DNA of 64,000 bases from an uncultured Aquitalea sp. (GTDB taxonomy: Bacteria; Pseudomonadota; Gammaproteobacteria; Burkholderiales; Chromobacteriaceae), in NCBI RefSeq assembly GCF_945957525.1, contig NZ_CAMFLA010000003.1:186001-250000 (forward strand). The letters run 5' to 3'. The notes under the pieces are model-generated. The model was not told the DNA's origin. It was given only the letters and a program-made list of their open reading frames with translations, and searched no databases. Position numbers and translations under genes: made by a program. This document shows positions 43,406 to 54,295 of the stretch, in pieces (position 1 is the first letter of the stretch; the number at the start of each line of letters is the position of its first letter).

Positions 43406-46400
43406 ATGTCTAGATTCTTTATTGACCGGCCGATTTTCGCCTGGGTGATCGCCATCGTGATCATGCTGGCGGGCCTGCTGTCCATCCGGACGCTGCCCGT
43501 TTCGCAATACCCGGCCATCGCGCCGCCGCAAGTGGCCATCAATGCCACCTATCCGGGCGCTTCCGCCAAGACGGTGGAAGACAGCGTGACACAGGTCATC
43601 GAGCAGAAGATGCAGGGCATCGACCATCTGCGCTATATGTCTTCCACCAGCGACGACAACGGCGCGGTTACCGTAACCCTGACTTTTGATGCGGGCACCA
43701 ACCCGGACATCGCGCAGGTGCAGGTGCAGAACAAGCTGCAATCGGCCATGTCCGTGCTGCCGACCACCGTGCAGCAGCAGGGCATTACCGTTACCAAGTC
43801 GGCGCGCAACTTCCTGATGGTGGTGGGCTTTGTTTCCGAAGACGGCAGCATGAACGGCACCGACCTCGGCGACTATGTGGCCAGCAATCTGCAGGACACC
43901 CTGAGCCGCGTCAGCGGCGTGGGCGAGGTGACGCTGTTCGGTTCGCAATACGCCATGCGCGTGTGGCTGGACCCGAACAAGCTGCACAGCTACAGCCTGA
44001 CCACCTCTGACGTGACCAGCGCCATTTCCTCGCAAAACGCGCAAGTGTCGGCCGGGCAGTTGGGCGGCTTGCCAGCCAAGCCGGGTCAGCAGCTCAACGC
44101 CACCATCGTGGCGCAAACCCGTCTGTCCAGCCCGGAGCAGTTCGGCAAGATCCTGTTGAAGGTGAACACGGACGGCTCTCGCGTGCTGCTGCGCGACGTG
44201 GCCCGCATCGAGCTGGGCGCGGAAACCTACCGCACCAACGCGCTGTTCAATGGCAAGCCGGCTACCGGCGTGGCCATCAAACTGGCCAGCGGCGCCAATG
44301 CGCTGGATACCGCGCAAGCGGTGCGCGACAAAGTGAAAGAACTGTCGGCCTACTTCCCCAAGGGCGTGAAGGCGGTCTACCCGTACGACACCACGCCGTT
44401 TGTGAAAATCTCCATTGAAGAAGTGGTGAAAACCCTGGTGGAGGCGGTGGGGCTGGTGTTCCTGGTGATGTATCTGTTTTTGCAGAACTTCCGAGCCACA
44501 CTAATTCCCACCATTGCAGTGCCGGTGGTGCTACTGGGTACTTTCGGCGTGATGGCGGCCACTGGTTTTTCCATCAACACCCTCACCATGTTCGGCCTGG
44601 TGCTGGCCATCGGCCTCTTGGTGGATGACGCCATTGTGGTGGTGGAAAACGTGGAGCGGGTGATGGGCGAGGAGGGCTTGTCGCCGCGCGAGGCCACGCG
44701 CAAATCCATGGGCCAGATCACCGGCGCGCTGATCGGCATCGCGCTGGTGCTGTCGGCGGTATTTGTGCCGATGGCTTTCTTCGGCGGCTCTACCGGTGTG
44801 ATTTATCGCCAGTTTTCCATCACCGTAGTGTCTTCCATGGTGCTGTCGGTACTGGTGGCGCTTATCCTCACCCCGGCCTTGTGCGCCACGTTGCTCAAAC
44901 CGGTGGAAAAGGGCCATGCGCATGGCCATGAGCACAGCGGTTTCTTCGGCCGCTTCAACCGCCTTTTCGACAGCAGCAGCGAACGCTATCAAGGCGTAGT
45001 GGGCCGCATGCTGAAAAAGACCGGCCGCTACATGGTGATCTATCTGGTGATCATCGCTGCGATGGCGGTGATGTTCATGCGCTTGCCCACGTCCTTCCTG
45101 CCGGATGAGGACCAGGGCATTCTGTTTACCCAGGTGCAATTGCCGCCGGGCGCCTCGCGCGAGCGTACCGATGCCGTCTTGCAGCAGGTGCAGAAGCATT
45201 TCCTCAACGACCCGGCGGTATCCTCGCTGTTCACCGTGTCCGGCTTTAGCTTTGCCGGCAGCGGCCAGAACATGGGTCTGGGTTTTGTGCAGCTCAAGCC
45301 CTGGGACGAACGCAACCGGCCCGATCTCAGCGTGAAAGCCGTGGCCGGCCGCGCCATGGGCGCGTTCAGCCAGTTTCGCGACGCGATGGCCTTTGCCTTT
45401 GCGCCGCCAGCGGTGATGGAGCTGGGCAATGTGTCCGGTTTCGACCTGCAGTTGCAAGACCGTGCGGGCCTGGGGCACGACAAGCTGATGGCGGCGCGCA
45501 ACCAGCTGCTGGGCATGGCGGCCAAGAACCCCAAACTGGTGGCGGTGCGCCCCAATGGCCTGAGCGACAACCCGCAGTTCAATTACGACGTGGACCATGA
45601 AAAAGCCAATGCGCTGGGCGTGGCCATCTCCGATGTGAACAACACCCTGTCCACCGCCATCGGTTCCTCTTACGTCAACGACTTCCTCGACCGCGGCCGG
45701 GTGAAGAAGGTGTACGTGCAGGGGGATGCGGACTACCGCATGTCGCCCGAAGACATGGGCAACTGGTATGTGCGCAACGCCACCGGCAACATGGTGCCGC
45801 TGTCCTCGTTGTCCAGTTCGCGCTGGAGTTACGGTTCGCCGCGCTTGGAACGCTATAACGGCCAGTCTTCGGTGGAAATCGTCGGTTCGCCGGCGCCGGG
45901 CGTCAGTACCGGCGTGGCCATGGCCGAGGTGGAAAAGCTGATTCAGCAATTGCCGGCGGGCATCGGCTACGAATGGACCGGCTTGTCCTATGAAGAACGT
46001 CTGTCCGGCTCGCAAGCGCCGGCGCTGTACGCCATTTCGCTGCTGATCGTCTTCCTTTGCCTGGCTGCACTGTACGAGAGCTGGTCCATCCCGTTCTCGG
46101 TGATGATGGTGGTGCCGCTGGGCGTCATCGGCGCACTGATGGCGGCAGGCGTGCGCGGTCTGTCCAACGACGTGTACTTCCAGGTGGGTCTGTTGACCAC
46201 CATCGGCCTGTCGGCGAAAAACGCCATTTTGATCGTGGAGTTCGCCAAGGAGCAGCAGGAGCACGGCATGGGCCTGATCGAAGCCACCATGGAAGCCGTG
46301 CGCATGCGCTTGCGTCCCATCCTGATGACCTCGATGGCTTTCATCCTCGGCATTCTGCCGCTGGTGATCGCCCATGGGGCGGGCTCCGGCAGCCAGAACG

Positions 46401-46552
46401 CCATTGGTACCGGCGTGATGGGCGGCATGATTTCCGCCACCGTGCTGGCCATTTTCCTGGTGCCCGTGTTCTTTGTGGTGATCCGCAGCCGCTTCCCGGC
46501 CAAGCCGGGCAAGAGCGCGCAGCCGCAAGCCGCCGTTTCGGAGGAGCTGTAA
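43406..46552 (+). CDS. RND multidrug efflux pump (MexB/AcrB-like, HAE-1)
   Basis: The 1048-residue protein has the RND fold with 12 membrane segments and two large periplasmic loops. It starts [20 protein letters not shown], typical of HAE-1 pumps. The proton-relay region [17 protein letters not shown] carries the paired aspartates equivalent to AcrB Asp407/408. Uses the proton gradient to export hydrophobic drugs. It overlaps the outer-membrane channel gene in TAATG. Confidence 0.95.
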   Translation: MSRFFIDRPIFAWVIAIVIMLAGLLSIRTLPVSQYPAIAPPQVAINATYPGASAKTVEDSVTQVIEQKMQGIDHLRYMSSTSDDNGAVTVTLTFDAGTNPDIAQVQVQNKLQSAMSVLPTTVQQQGITVTKSARNFLMVVGFVSEDGSMNGTDLGDYVASNLQDTLSRVSGVGEVTLFGSQYAMRVWLDPNKLHSYSLTTSDVTSAISSQNAQVSAGQLGGLPAKPGQQLNATIVAQTRLSSPEQFGKILLKVNTDGSRVLLRDVARIELGAETYRTNALFNGKPATGVAIKLASGANALDTAQAVRDKVKELSAYFPKGVKAVYPYDTTPFVKISIEEVVKTLVEAVGLVFLVMYLFLQNFRATLIPTIAVPVVLLGTFGVMAATGFSINTLTMFGLVLAIGLLVDDAIVVVENVERVMGEEGLSPREATRKSMGQITGALIGIALVLSAVFVPMAFFGGSTGVIYRQFSITVVSSMVLSVLVALILTPALCATLLKPVEKGHAHGHEHSGFFGRFNRLFDSSSERYQGVVGRMLKKTGRYMVIYLVIIAAMAVMFMRLPTSFLPDEDQGILFTQVQLPPGASRERTDAVLQQVQKHFLNDPAVSSLFTVSGFSFAGSGQNMGLGFVQLKPWDERNRPDLSVKAVAGRAMGAFSQFRDAMAFAFAPPAVMELGNVSGFDLQLQDRAGLGHDKLMAARNQLLGMAAKNPKLVAVRPNGLSDNPQFNYDVDHEKANALGVAISDVNNTLSTAIGSSYVNDFLDRGRVKKVYVQGDADYRMSPEDMGNWYVRNATGNMVPLSSLSSSRWSYGSPRLERYNGQSSVEIVGSPAPGVSTGVAMAEVEKLIQQLPAGIGYEWTGLSYEERLSGSQAPALYAISLLIVFLCLAALYESWSIPFSVMMVVPLGVIGALMAAGVRGLSNDVYFQVGLLTTIGLSAKNAILIVEFAKEQQEHGMGLIEATMEAVRMRLRPILMTSMAFILGILPLVIAHGAGSGSQNAIGTGVMGGMISATVLAIFLVPVFFVVIRSRFPAKPGKSAQPQAAVSEEL

Positions 46553-48000
46553 TGTCCGTATTCACCAAACTGTGTCTGGCCGGGGCCGTGTCGGCGGCGT
46601 TGTCCGCCTGCTCGCTGATCCCCGCCTACCAGCGTCCCGCCGCGCCGGTGGCGGCGCAGTGGCCAAGCGGCGAGGCCTATCAGGGTTTGCCGAAGGCCGA
46701 AGGCAAAGCCGCGGCCGATATCGGCTGGGAAGCATTTTTCGTCGATGACAAAATGCGTCGGCTGATCCGGCTGGCGTTGGAAAACAACCGCGACCTGCGC
46801 GTGGCGGCGCTCAATATCGAGTCTGCCCGCGCGCAGTATCAGATCCAGCGCGCCAGCCTGTTCCCTTCGGTCAACGCCAGCGTGTCCGGCAGCAGCCAGC
46901 GGGTATCCGGCGCCGCCAACGGCACCGGCCAGGCCAGCATAAGCCACAGCTATAGCGCCGGCCTGGGTTTCAGCGCATACGAACTGGATCTGTTCGGTCG
47001 CCTCTCCAGCTTGAAGTCGCAGGCGCTGGAGAATTATTTCAGCCTGGAAGAAACCCGCCGCGGCACGCAGATCACGCTGGTGGCGGAAGTGGCCAACGCC
47101 TGGCTGACCCTGCTGGCGGATAGCGAACGCCTGCAAGTGTCCCGGGCCACGCTGAGCTCGCAGCAGGAAACATTGGCGCTGACCCAGCGCAAGCTGGACA
47201 TCGGCGCGGCCACCGCGCTGGACGTGAGCGAAGCGGAGACGCTGGTACAATCCGCCCGCGCCGAGGCAGCCAGTTACACCGCGCAAGTGGCGCAGGATGA
47301 AAACGCACTGGCCTTGCTCTTGGGTGGGCCGCTGCCGGCCGATTTGCAGAAAGGCGCCACGCTGGAAGGGCAGGCCCGTCTGGCTGATGTGCCCAGCGGC
47401 TTGCCGTCCGATTTGCTGGAGCGCCGCCCGGACATCCTGGCGGCCGAACACAGCCTGAAAGCCGCCAATGCCAATATCGGCGCGGCCCGGGCCAGGTTCT
47501 TTCCCAGCATCAGCCTGACTGCCAGCGCGGGCTCCGCCAGCAAGGACCTGACCGAGTTGTTCAAGGCCGGCTCCGGCAGTTGGAGCTTCAGCCCGTCGGT
47601 GAACCTGCCCATCTTCAACGCCGGCAGCCTCAGCGCCAATCTGGACGCGGCCAAGGTGGCAAAGGACATCTCGGTGGCGCAGTACGAAAAATCGGTACAG
47701 ACCGCCTTCCGCGAAGTGGCGGACGCGCTGGCCGTGCGCGGCACCATCGACACCCAGTTGCAAGCGCAACAGGCCCTGGTGGCGTCCAGCGAAACCAGCG
47801 TCAAACTGTCTGAAGCGCGCTACCGCGTGGGGGTGGACAGCTACCTGTCGCTGCTCACCGCGCAGCGCAGCCTGTATTCCGCCCGGCAGAGCCTGATTGC
47901 CGCGCGGCTGAGCCAGGCGGCCAACCGGGTAACGCTGTACAAGGTGCTGGGCGGTGGTTGGCAGCCGTTGCAACAAGACGCTGCGAAGACGGCGGGTTGA
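46552..48000 (+). CDS. outer-membrane efflux channel (OprM/NodT family)
   Basis: The 482-residue lipoprotein has a signal ending LSAC, Cys20, and two outer-membrane-factor repeats of long helices plus beta-barrel strands (for example RLALENNRDLRVAALNIESA; DISVAQYEKSVQTAFREVAD). Family signature LLERRPDILAAEHSLKAANA is clear. It forms the trimeric exit duct for the MexAB-type pump encoded upstream. Confidence 0.94.
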   Translation: MSVFTKLCLAGAVSAALSACSLIPAYQRPAAPVAAQWPSGEAYQGLPKAEGKAAADIGWEAFFVDDKMRRLIRLALENNRDLRVAALNIESARAQYQIQRASLFPSVNASVSGSSQRVSGAANGTGQASISHSYSAGLGFSAYELDLFGRLSSLKSQALENYFSLEETRRGTQITLVAEVANAWLTLLADSERLQVSRATLSSQQETLALTQRKLDIGAATALDVSEAETLVQSARAEAASYTAQVAQDENALALLLGGPLPADLQKGATLEGQARLADVPSGLPSDLLERRPDILAAEHSLKAANANIGAARARFFPSISLTASAGSASKDLTELFKAGSGSWSFSPSVNLPIFNAGSLSANLDAAKVAKDISVAQYEKSVQTAFREVADALAVRGTIDTQLQAQQALVASSETSVKLSEARYRVGVDSYLSLLTAQRSLYSARQSLIAARLSQAANRVTLYKVLGGGWQPLQQDAAKTAG

Positions 48001-48079
48001 TCGGCGTCGCTGATTGATACCGGGCGCAACCGGGCCGGCAGAGCCCGGCGTTCGCCCAAGGCAAGTGATGACAACGGAC

Positions 48080-48106
48080 ACGGTCCGGGCCAGTGGCCCG
48101 GACCGT
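48080..48106 (+). terminator. strong stem-loop between efflux channel and TetR genes
   Basis: Arms ACGGTCCGGGCC (48080-48091) and GGCCCGGACCGT (48095-48106) with a 3-base loop make a perfect 12-bp stem followed by ATTTCC. It may terminate most efflux transcripts or stabilise the upstream mRNA before the regulator gene. Confidence 0.7.
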
Positions 48107-48124
48107 ATTTCCATGGTGGAGAGT

Positions 48125-48772
48125 ATGGCTCGCAAGACCAAAGAAGAAGCGGAAAAAACCCGCTGCCAATTGCTGGACGCCGCCGAGCAGTTGTTCTGGG
48201 AGCGCGGCGTGATCCGCACCTCGCTGGAAGACATCGCCCGGCACGCCGGCTTGACGCGCGGCGCGCTCTACTGGCACTTCGACAACAAGGTCGACCTGTT
48301 CAACGGCATGTGCGACCGGGCGTTTCCCCCGTTCGAACACATGATGGCGGAGCTGATGAACCCCGCCTGCACGCCCGGCCTCAACCCGGCGCAGCGCCTG
48401 TGGCGGCACAGCAATGGCGTGCTGAGGCTGGTGATGGACGAACCACGCATCGCGCGCGTCATCGGCATCATCAACCTGCGTTGCGAGTACGTGGGCGAGA
48501 TGGAGCAGTCGCACGTGATGGATCGCTGCTGGCTGCAGGAAAAGCTCGGCAATATGCGGCAAGTGCTGGCGGAGGCCGACTCGGCCGGCCTGTTGCGCCC
48601 GGAAGTGGACCCGGTCAGCGCGGCGGCTTCGCTGCACGCCATGATTTTCGGCCTGATCTGTAACTGGCTGTTCAACCCGGACGTGTACGACCTGTCCTGT
48701 TGCCCTGAAAAATTCCTCACGCCCTTCTTTGTGGGGCTGTTTCTGCAAGACAGCTGGCTTCCGCCGCGCTGA
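48125..48772 (+). CDS. TetR-family regulator (AcrR/TtgR-like)
   Basis: The 215-residue protein starts at ATG 48125 (GTGGAGAG upstream); earlier in-frame starts would include the stem-loop. The N-terminal helix-turn-helix is typical of RND-linked TetR repressors: TRCQLLDAAEQLFWERGVIR, then LEDIARHAGLTRGALYWHFD. It lies downstream of the efflux operon in the same direction and probably represses it at the dyad near 42080. The C-terminal domain binds inducing drugs. Confidence 0.9.
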   Translation: MARKTKEEAEKTRCQLLDAAEQLFWERGVIRTSLEDIARHAGLTRGALYWHFDNKVDLFNGMCDRAFPPFEHMMAELMNPACTPGLNPAQRLWRHSNGVLRLVMDEPRIARVIGIINLRCEYVGEMEQSHVMDRCWLQEKLGNMRQVLAEADSAGLLRPEVDPVSAAASLHAMIFGLICNWLFNPDVYDLSCCPEKFLTPFFVGLFLQDSWLPPR

Positions 48773-48901
48773 GTCCGTGGTGGGCCACATGGCCGGCAGT
48801 GGCGCTGGCGCGCGCATCGGCGCCGGCTGGGCGGCTTGGAGCACTATACGCGCGGGCTGGGGGTGTGGAACGCTTCGGCCAACGTTGTTGCAGGATGGGC
48901 G

Positions 48902-50116
48902 CTAGTGGCAGAAGGCCGCGTTGGGATTAGCCGCCACCCGCGCGCGATGCCGGCCTTCCACTTTGGCCTGGTAGAGCATGCGGTCGCAGCAGTTGAGCAG
49001 AGCATCTGCATCGGCAAGGCCAGGCAGGGAGGATAGCGCGGCGCCGATGCTGATGGTGACGCGGCCCAGTTGGTCCGGGCGGTGATCGTGCGCCAGCGGC
49101 AAGTGGCCCACCTGTTCCACCAGCCGTGCCGCCACGTGGTTCAGGTCTTGCTGGTCCGTCACTTGCAGCAGGATGGCGAATTCCTCGCCGCCGTAGCGGA
49201 AGCACATGGCCTGCCCGCTGCGCAGGCTGCCGGACAGGCTGGCGGCCACGGCGGCCAGGCAGTGGTCGCCAGCCTGATGGCCGTAGTGATCGTTATACGG
49301 TTTGAAGTAGTCGATGTCGGCCAGCAGCAGGGCGAAAGGGCGGCCGTGGCTGCGCATCAGCGCCCAGTATTCCTGCAACTGGCTATCGAATGAACGGCGG
49401 TTGCCGATGCGGGTGAGGGCGTCGGTGGTGGCCAGCAATTCCAGTTTGTGGTTGAGCGCGGACAGTTCCTTCTTGCGCCGGTTGTCTGCTTGCGAGGCGA
49501 GAAAACCGCGCCGCACATTGGAAATATTGGTCCAGCTGATGAAGAAGCAAAACAGCAGCACCGGCAGATACACCAGCGCGAACACCAGCAGCGGCTGCGA
49601 ATCGTGCGGGTTCATCAGGGCCAGGTTGACCATGATCACCGCGCTGATGGCCAGAGAGTGGAACACCGCACCGCGGAAGCTTACACGCATGCCCATGTTG
49701 ACGAACACCACGAAGATGATGGACGCGTAGAGAAAGGTGGGCACCGCCGGTGAATGGCTGCGCTTGAGCAGCTCGAACCAGGCCACGCTGGCAATGATGT
49801 CGTGGATGGGCATCAGCTGGTCTTTCAGCAGGATGCTGGCCGGGCTGTGGCGGCGAAATACCAGCCAGATGTCGATGCAGGCGACGCCCAGCAATACGGC
49901 CCGCACGCACAGCGAGGCCCAGGCCATGTCGGGGATCAGCAGGGCGTCGGCGATGACGTAGGAGAAAAACGCCAGCGCGCCAATGAGGTTCACCGCCAGC
50001 AGGAAGCGTCCGTGATAACGCCGCACATAGGTCTCGAAAGCAGGCCACTGCTCGCGGGGTATGTCTACCCGCCATTTGCCTTCGGGCAACAGGCGGCGCT
50101 TCAGGTCTTTGATCAT
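48902..50116 (-). CDS. diguanylate cyclase with N-terminal membrane domain
   Basis: The 404-residue protein has about six membrane segments (about 38-200; FLLAVNLIGALAFFSYVIAD; LLVFALVYLPVLLFCFFISW) and a C-terminal GGDEF domain with GGEEF (309-313) and ADIDYFKPYNDHYGH. It makes cyclic di-GMP. No RxxD inhibitory site is visible just upstream of GGEEF, so product feedback may be weak. No EAL domain. It stands alone. Confidence 0.93.
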   Translation of the reverse strand: MIKDLKRRLLPEGKWRVDIPREQWPAFETYVRRYHGRFLLAVNLIGALAFFSYVIADALLIPDMAWASLCVRAVLLGVACIDIWLVFRRHSPASILLKDQLMPIHDIIASVAWFELLKRSHSPAVPTFLYASIIFVVFVNMGMRVSFRGAVFHSLAISAVIMVNLALMNPHDSQPLLVFALVYLPVLLFCFFISWTNISNVRRGFLASQADNRRKKELSALNHKLELLATTDALTRIGNRRSFDSQLQEYWALMRSHGRPFALLLADIDYFKPYNDHYGHQAGDHCLAAVAASLSGSLRSGQAMCFRYGGEEFAILLQVTDQQDLNHVAARLVEQVGHLPLAHDHRPDQLGRVTISIGAALSSLPGLADADALLNCCDRMLYQAKVEGRHRARVAANPNAAFCH

Positions 50117-50223
50117 GAAAACGGCTGGCCAACTGGGGATGGCCCGAGTGTATGCCAGCCGTCATGACGCGTCCATACTGGTTTGAATTAAAACTAAATG
50201 GTGCTCAGGCGTGTTGCTTGCGC

Positions 50224-50895
<672 letters not shown>

Positions 50896-50896
50896 G

Positions 50897-51604
50897 TCAT
50901 GCCTCCTTGGCGGCGCGCACGGTGCGCTGTTCGATGCGTTTTTCGGGTTGGCTGTTCACTACCAGGCGATGCACGAAGATGCCGGGGGTATGGATGGCGT
51001 CCGGGTCCAGCTCGCCGTTTTCCACGATTTCCTCCACTTCCGCCACCGTGATGCGGCCGGCCATGGCCACATTGGGGTTGAAGTTGCGCGCGGTGCGGCG
51101 GTACACCAGATTGCCGGCACGGTCCGCCTTCCAGGCTTTTACCAGCGAGATGTCCGCTGTCAGCGCTTGCTCGAGGATGTGCGGATGACCGTTGAATTCG
51201 CGCACTTCCTTGCCTTCGGCAATCACCGTGCCGTAGCCGGTGCGGGTGAAGAAGGCCGGAATGCCGCTGCCGCCAGCGCGCAGTTTTTCCGCCAGCGTGC
51301 CTTGCGGGGTAAATTCCAGCTCCAGCTCGCCGCTCAGGTACTGGCGCTCAAATTCTTTGTTCTCGCCCACATAGGACGACACCATCTTGCGGATCTGGCG
51401 GGTTTCCAGCAGTTGGCCCAGGCCGAAGCCGTCCACGCCGGCATTGTTGGAAATAGCGGTCAGATTGTTCACGCCGCTGTCGCGCAGCGCGCCGATCAGC
51501 GCTTCGGGAATGCCGCACAGGCCAAAGCCGCCCACAGCGACGGTCTGGCCGTTGGCCACGATATCCAGCAGCGCGCTGTGTGCGTCCGGGTAAAGCTTGT
51601 TCAT
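50897..51604 (-). CDS. scoA: 3-oxoacid CoA-transferase subunit A
   Basis: The 235-residue alpha subunit has [20 protein letters not shown] and the conserved [20 protein letters not shown]. It pairs with scoB. A 165-base gap with a small stem (GCCGCC/GGCGGC, 51630-51647) separates it from the dehydrogenase gene, so it may be read through from the upstream promoter or have its own. Confidence 0.93.
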   Translation of the reverse strand: MNKLYPDAHSALLDIVANGQTVAVGGFGLCGIPEALIGALRDSGVNNLTAISNNAGVDGFGLGQLLETRQIRKMVSSYVGENKEFERQYLSGELELEFTPQGTLAEKLRAGGSGIPAFFTRTGYGTVIAEGKEVREFNGHPHILEQALTADISLVKAWKADRAGNLVYRRTARNFNPNVAMAGRITVAEVEEIVENGELDPDAIHTPGIFVHRLVVNSQPEKRIEQRTVRAAKEA

Positions 51605-51769
51605 CGGGTTTCTCCTTCGGAATCTGTCTGCCGCCGGTCCGGGCGGCTAGTGCTTGGCGACGCCAAGGGCGGCCGGCAAAACCTTATGCATACCCTGAGC
51701 CAAGGCGCCGACGCTGGCAGTTGTGAAGCGCGGCGGGAAGGCGCAAGGCCGGATCAGGGCGCGCGGGCC

Positions 51770-52546
51770 TTACTGCGCGGTCCAGCCCCCGTCCATCGCC
51801 CAGGCCGCGCCGCGCACTTCGTCGCCGGCCGGGCTGCAGAGGAAGACCGCCAGCGCGCCCAGTTGCTGCGGGGTGACAAACTGGCCGGACGGTTGTTTTT
51901 CCGCCAGCAGCGCCGCTTGCGCCGCTTGATGGCTGATGCCTTGTTCTTCGGCGCGTTTGACGATTTGCTGCGCTACCAGCGGCGTCAGCACCCAGCCCGG
52001 ACAAATGGCGTTGCAGGTAACGCCGCTGGCCGCGGTTTCCAGCGCCACGCTCTTGGTCAAGCCCACTACGCCGTGCTTGGCCGCCACATAGGCTGACTTG
52101 CCGGCCGAGGCCACCAGTCCGTGAGTGGAGGCAATGTTGACGATGCGGCCCCAGCTGCGGGTCCGCATGCCCGGCAGCAGCAGGCGGGTGGTGTGGAATA
52201 CGGCGCTGAGGTTGATGGCCAGCACTTTGTCCCATTGCTCGGGCGGGAAGCTCTCCACCGGAGACACATGCTGGATGCCGGCGTTGTTGACCAGAATGTC
52301 CACGCCGTCCTTGAGTCCTTCGGCAAACCGGCACATTTCCGCCGTGTCGTCGGGGCGCGACAGATCGGCCCCGTGGTGCCAGGCCTGCACGCCCAGGGCG
52401 CGAATTTGCGCCAGCGCGTGTTCGGCGTCGCCAAAGCCGTTGAGCACGATGTCGGCGCCGGCGCGCGCCAGCTCGGTGGCGATGCCCAGGCCGATGCCGC
52501 TGGTGGAGCCGGTCACCAGCGCGGTTTTTCCTGCAAGTGTGGTCAT
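51770..52546 (-). CDS. bdhA: 3-hydroxybutyrate dehydrogenase
   Basis: The 258-residue short-chain dehydrogenase begins MTTLAGKTALVTGSTSGIGL. Cofactor loop TGSTSGIG (12-19), NNAG (87-90), and catalytic Ser140, Tyr153 and Lys157 are present. It oxidises 3-hydroxybutyrate to acetoacetate with NAD. A Met 16 codons upstream is also in frame, but 52546 fits the family. It lies between permease and CoA-transferase genes, making a complete uptake-to-acetoacetyl-CoA route. Confidence 0.92.
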   Translation of the reverse strand: MTTLAGKTALVTGSTSGIGLGIATELARAGADIVLNGFGDAEHALAQIRALGVQAWHHGADLSRPDDTAEMCRFAEGLKDGVDILVNNAGIQHVSPVESFPPEQWDKVLAINLSAVFHTTRLLLPGMRTRSWGRIVNIASTHGLVASAGKSAYVAAKHGVVGLTKSVALETAASGVTCNAICPGWVLTPLVAQQIVKRAEEQGISHQAAQAALLAEKQPSGQFVTPQQLGALAVFLCSPAGDEVRGAAWAMDGGWTAQ

Positions 52547-52608
52547 GGGGTCAGTCCTGTCTGGCGCCCCGGCGAGGGGCGCTGGGTGAGTCAATACCGA
52601 GGCGCGGC

Positions 52609-54000
52609 TTATACCAGCCCGGTGAGATAGAAGACGGCGATTACCGCAAACACGGCCAGCGTCTTGATGACGGTGACGGCAAAAATGTCGCGGTAGGCCT
52701 CGCGATGGCTCAAGCCGGTGACCGCCAGCAAGGTGATCACCGCGCCGTTGTGCGGCAAGGTGTCCATGCCGCCGCTGGCCATGGCCACAATACGGTGCAG
52801 CACTTCCAGCGGGATGCCGGCATGCTGGCAGGCGGCGATGAATTGCTCGCCCATGGCCGCCAGCGCAATGCTCATGCCGCCAGAGGCAGAGCCGGTGACG
52901 CCGGCCAGCGTACTGACGGTGACGGCGGCGTTGACCAGCGGGTTGGGAATGCTCTGCAGCGCGTGGCCGATGATCATGAAGCCCGGCAGCGCGGCGATGA
53001 CAGCGCCGAAACCGTATTCGGACGCGGTGTTCATGGCCGCCAGCATGGCGCCGGCGATCGCGCCCTTGCTGCCTTCGGCAAACCTTTCCTTGATGCGCGG
53101 CCAGGCGGTCAGCCCCACAAACAGGATGCCCAGCAGCAGCGCGGCTTCCACCGACCAGATGGCGGTGACGGTGGAAATCTGCGTGGTGACCGGCTTGGTC
53201 ATGCCGGCCAGCTTGAGTTCATGGCTCACGCCGTACCACTCTGGAATCAGCTTGGTGAAGGCAAAGTTGGCCACGCCGATGAGCAGCAGCGGCGCGATGG
53301 CAAGCCAGGGCGAGGGCAGGTGACTGGTGTCCACGTGCTCCGGCTCGTTGCGCAGGTCGGTGCCGTAGCCTTCGCCGCGCGCCATCAGCGTGCGCCGACG
53401 CCATTCCAGATAGCTCAAGCCGACGATGATGATGAACACCGCGCCAACAATACCCAGCGCGGGCGCGGCCCAGGCGGTGGTTTTGAAGAAGGTGGTGGGG
53501 ATGATGTTCTGGATCTGCGGCGTGCCCGGCAGCGCATCCATGGTGAAGGAGAACGCGCCCAGCGCCACCGTGCCTGGAATCAGGCGCTTGGGGATGTTGC
53601 TCTGGCGGAACAGCTCGGCGGCGAAGGGATAAACCGCAAACACCACCACAAACAGCGATACGCCGCCGTAGGTCAGCAGCGCGCACACCGCCACGATCAC
53701 CGCCATGGCGCGCTTCTCACCGATGAAGCGAATCACCGCCGCTACGATGGATTTGGAATAGCCGGACAATTCCACCAGCTTGCCAAACAGCGAGCCCAGC
53801 AAAAACACCGGGAAATACAGTTTGACGAAGCCCACCATCTTTTCCATGAACACCCCGCTGAACACCGGGGCCACGGCCGAGGGCTCGGTCAGCAGCACCG
53901 CGCCCAGCGCGGCCAGCGGGGCCATCAGGATGACGCTGTAGCCGCGGTAGGCGGCCAGCATCAGGAAAAACAATGCCAACAAAACCACGATGAAACTCAT
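52609..54000 (-). CDS. GntP-family permease, probable 3-hydroxybutyrate transporter
   Basis: The 463-residue protein has about twelve membrane segments and the GntP/GntP-like pattern (VILMAPLAALGAVLLTEPSA; FVKLYFPVFLLGSLFGKLVE; FSFTMDALPGTPQIQNIIPT). It heads an operon with 3-hydroxybutyrate dehydrogenase and CoA-transferase genes, so its likely substrate is D-3-hydroxybutyrate. It is preceded by a sigma-54-type promoter. Confidence 0.9.
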   Translation of the reverse strand: MSFIVVLLALFFLMLAAYRGYSVILMAPLAALGAVLLTEPSAVAPVFSGVFMEKMVGFVKLYFPVFLLGSLFGKLVELSGYSKSIVAAVIRFIGEKRAMAVIVAVCALLTYGGVSLFVVVFAVYPFAAELFRQSNIPKRLIPGTVALGAFSFTMDALPGTPQIQNIIPTTFFKTTAWAAPALGIVGAVFIIIVGLSYLEWRRRTLMARGEGYGTDLRNEPEHVDTSHLPSPWLAIAPLLLIGVANFAFTKLIPEWYGVSHELKLAGMTKPVTTQISTVTAIWSVEAALLLGILFVGLTAWPRIKERFAEGSKGAIAGAMLAAMNTASEYGFGAVIAALPGFMIIGHALQSIPNPLVNAAVTVSTLAGVTGSASGGMSIALAAMGEQFIAACQHAGIPLEVLHRIVAMASGGMDTLPHNGAVITLLAVTGLSHREAYRDIFAVTVIKTLAVFAVIAVFYLTGLV

Positions 54001-54071
54001 GGCGTATCTCCTCTATCGTTATGCGGCGCTTGGCCTTGTATCGGGCCAGACGGCACCGTGGGAGAGCATTC

Positions 54072-54087
54072 AGCAGAAAGCGTGCCA
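54072..54087 (-). promoter_or_regulatory. sigma-54 promoter of the hydroxybutyrate operon
   Basis: On the minus strand the sequence reads TGGCACG-CTTT-CTGCT, which matches the sigma-54 consensus TGGCACG-N4-TTGCW with one change (T to C) and correct GG-GC spacing. It lies about 70 bases before the permease start and downstream of three enhancer-like palindromes, and the neighbouring gene is a sigma-54 activator. Confidence 0.85.
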
Positions 54088-54150
54088 GTTAGAGTAATTG
54101 TTTTAATTCAATGGTTTGGCGGGTTTTGCTGGCGGCCAGGAGAGTGGCTT

Positions 54151-54256
54151 GTCTCTGAATGGAGACGGATTGCTGGCCGTGATGGCATCAAAGCCTTGTC
54201 TGGCTCGGGTTTGCGGTGGAAGTCTCAATTCGGAGACGAAGTCTCTGATTGGAGAC
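54151..54256 (-). promoter_or_regulatory. three enhancer-like palindromes (GTCTC-N6-GAGAC)
   Basis: Exact copies of a GTCTC-N6-GAGAC dyad lie at 54151-54166, 54222-54237 and 54241-54256, about 85, 155 and 175 bases upstream of the -12 element. The two promoter-distal sites have centres 19 bases apart. They are the obvious candidates for upstream activating sites of the enhancer-binding protein encoded at 54296. The remainder of 54001-54295 shows no gene. Confidence 0.8.
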
Positions 54257-54295
54257 TGCGGTGCCTGGAAGGGTGGCTGGCGGGCTTGCCAAGGC

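Noticed and set aside
41867..44317. 816-codon minus-strand open frame
   Set aside because: Shadow of the adaptor and pump genes; composition is His/Gly/Arg-rich and no domain is recognisable.
44531..46528. 665-codon minus-strand open frame opposite the RND pump
   Set aside because: His/Arg/Gln-rich antisense shadow of the pump gene; no ribosome site or domain.
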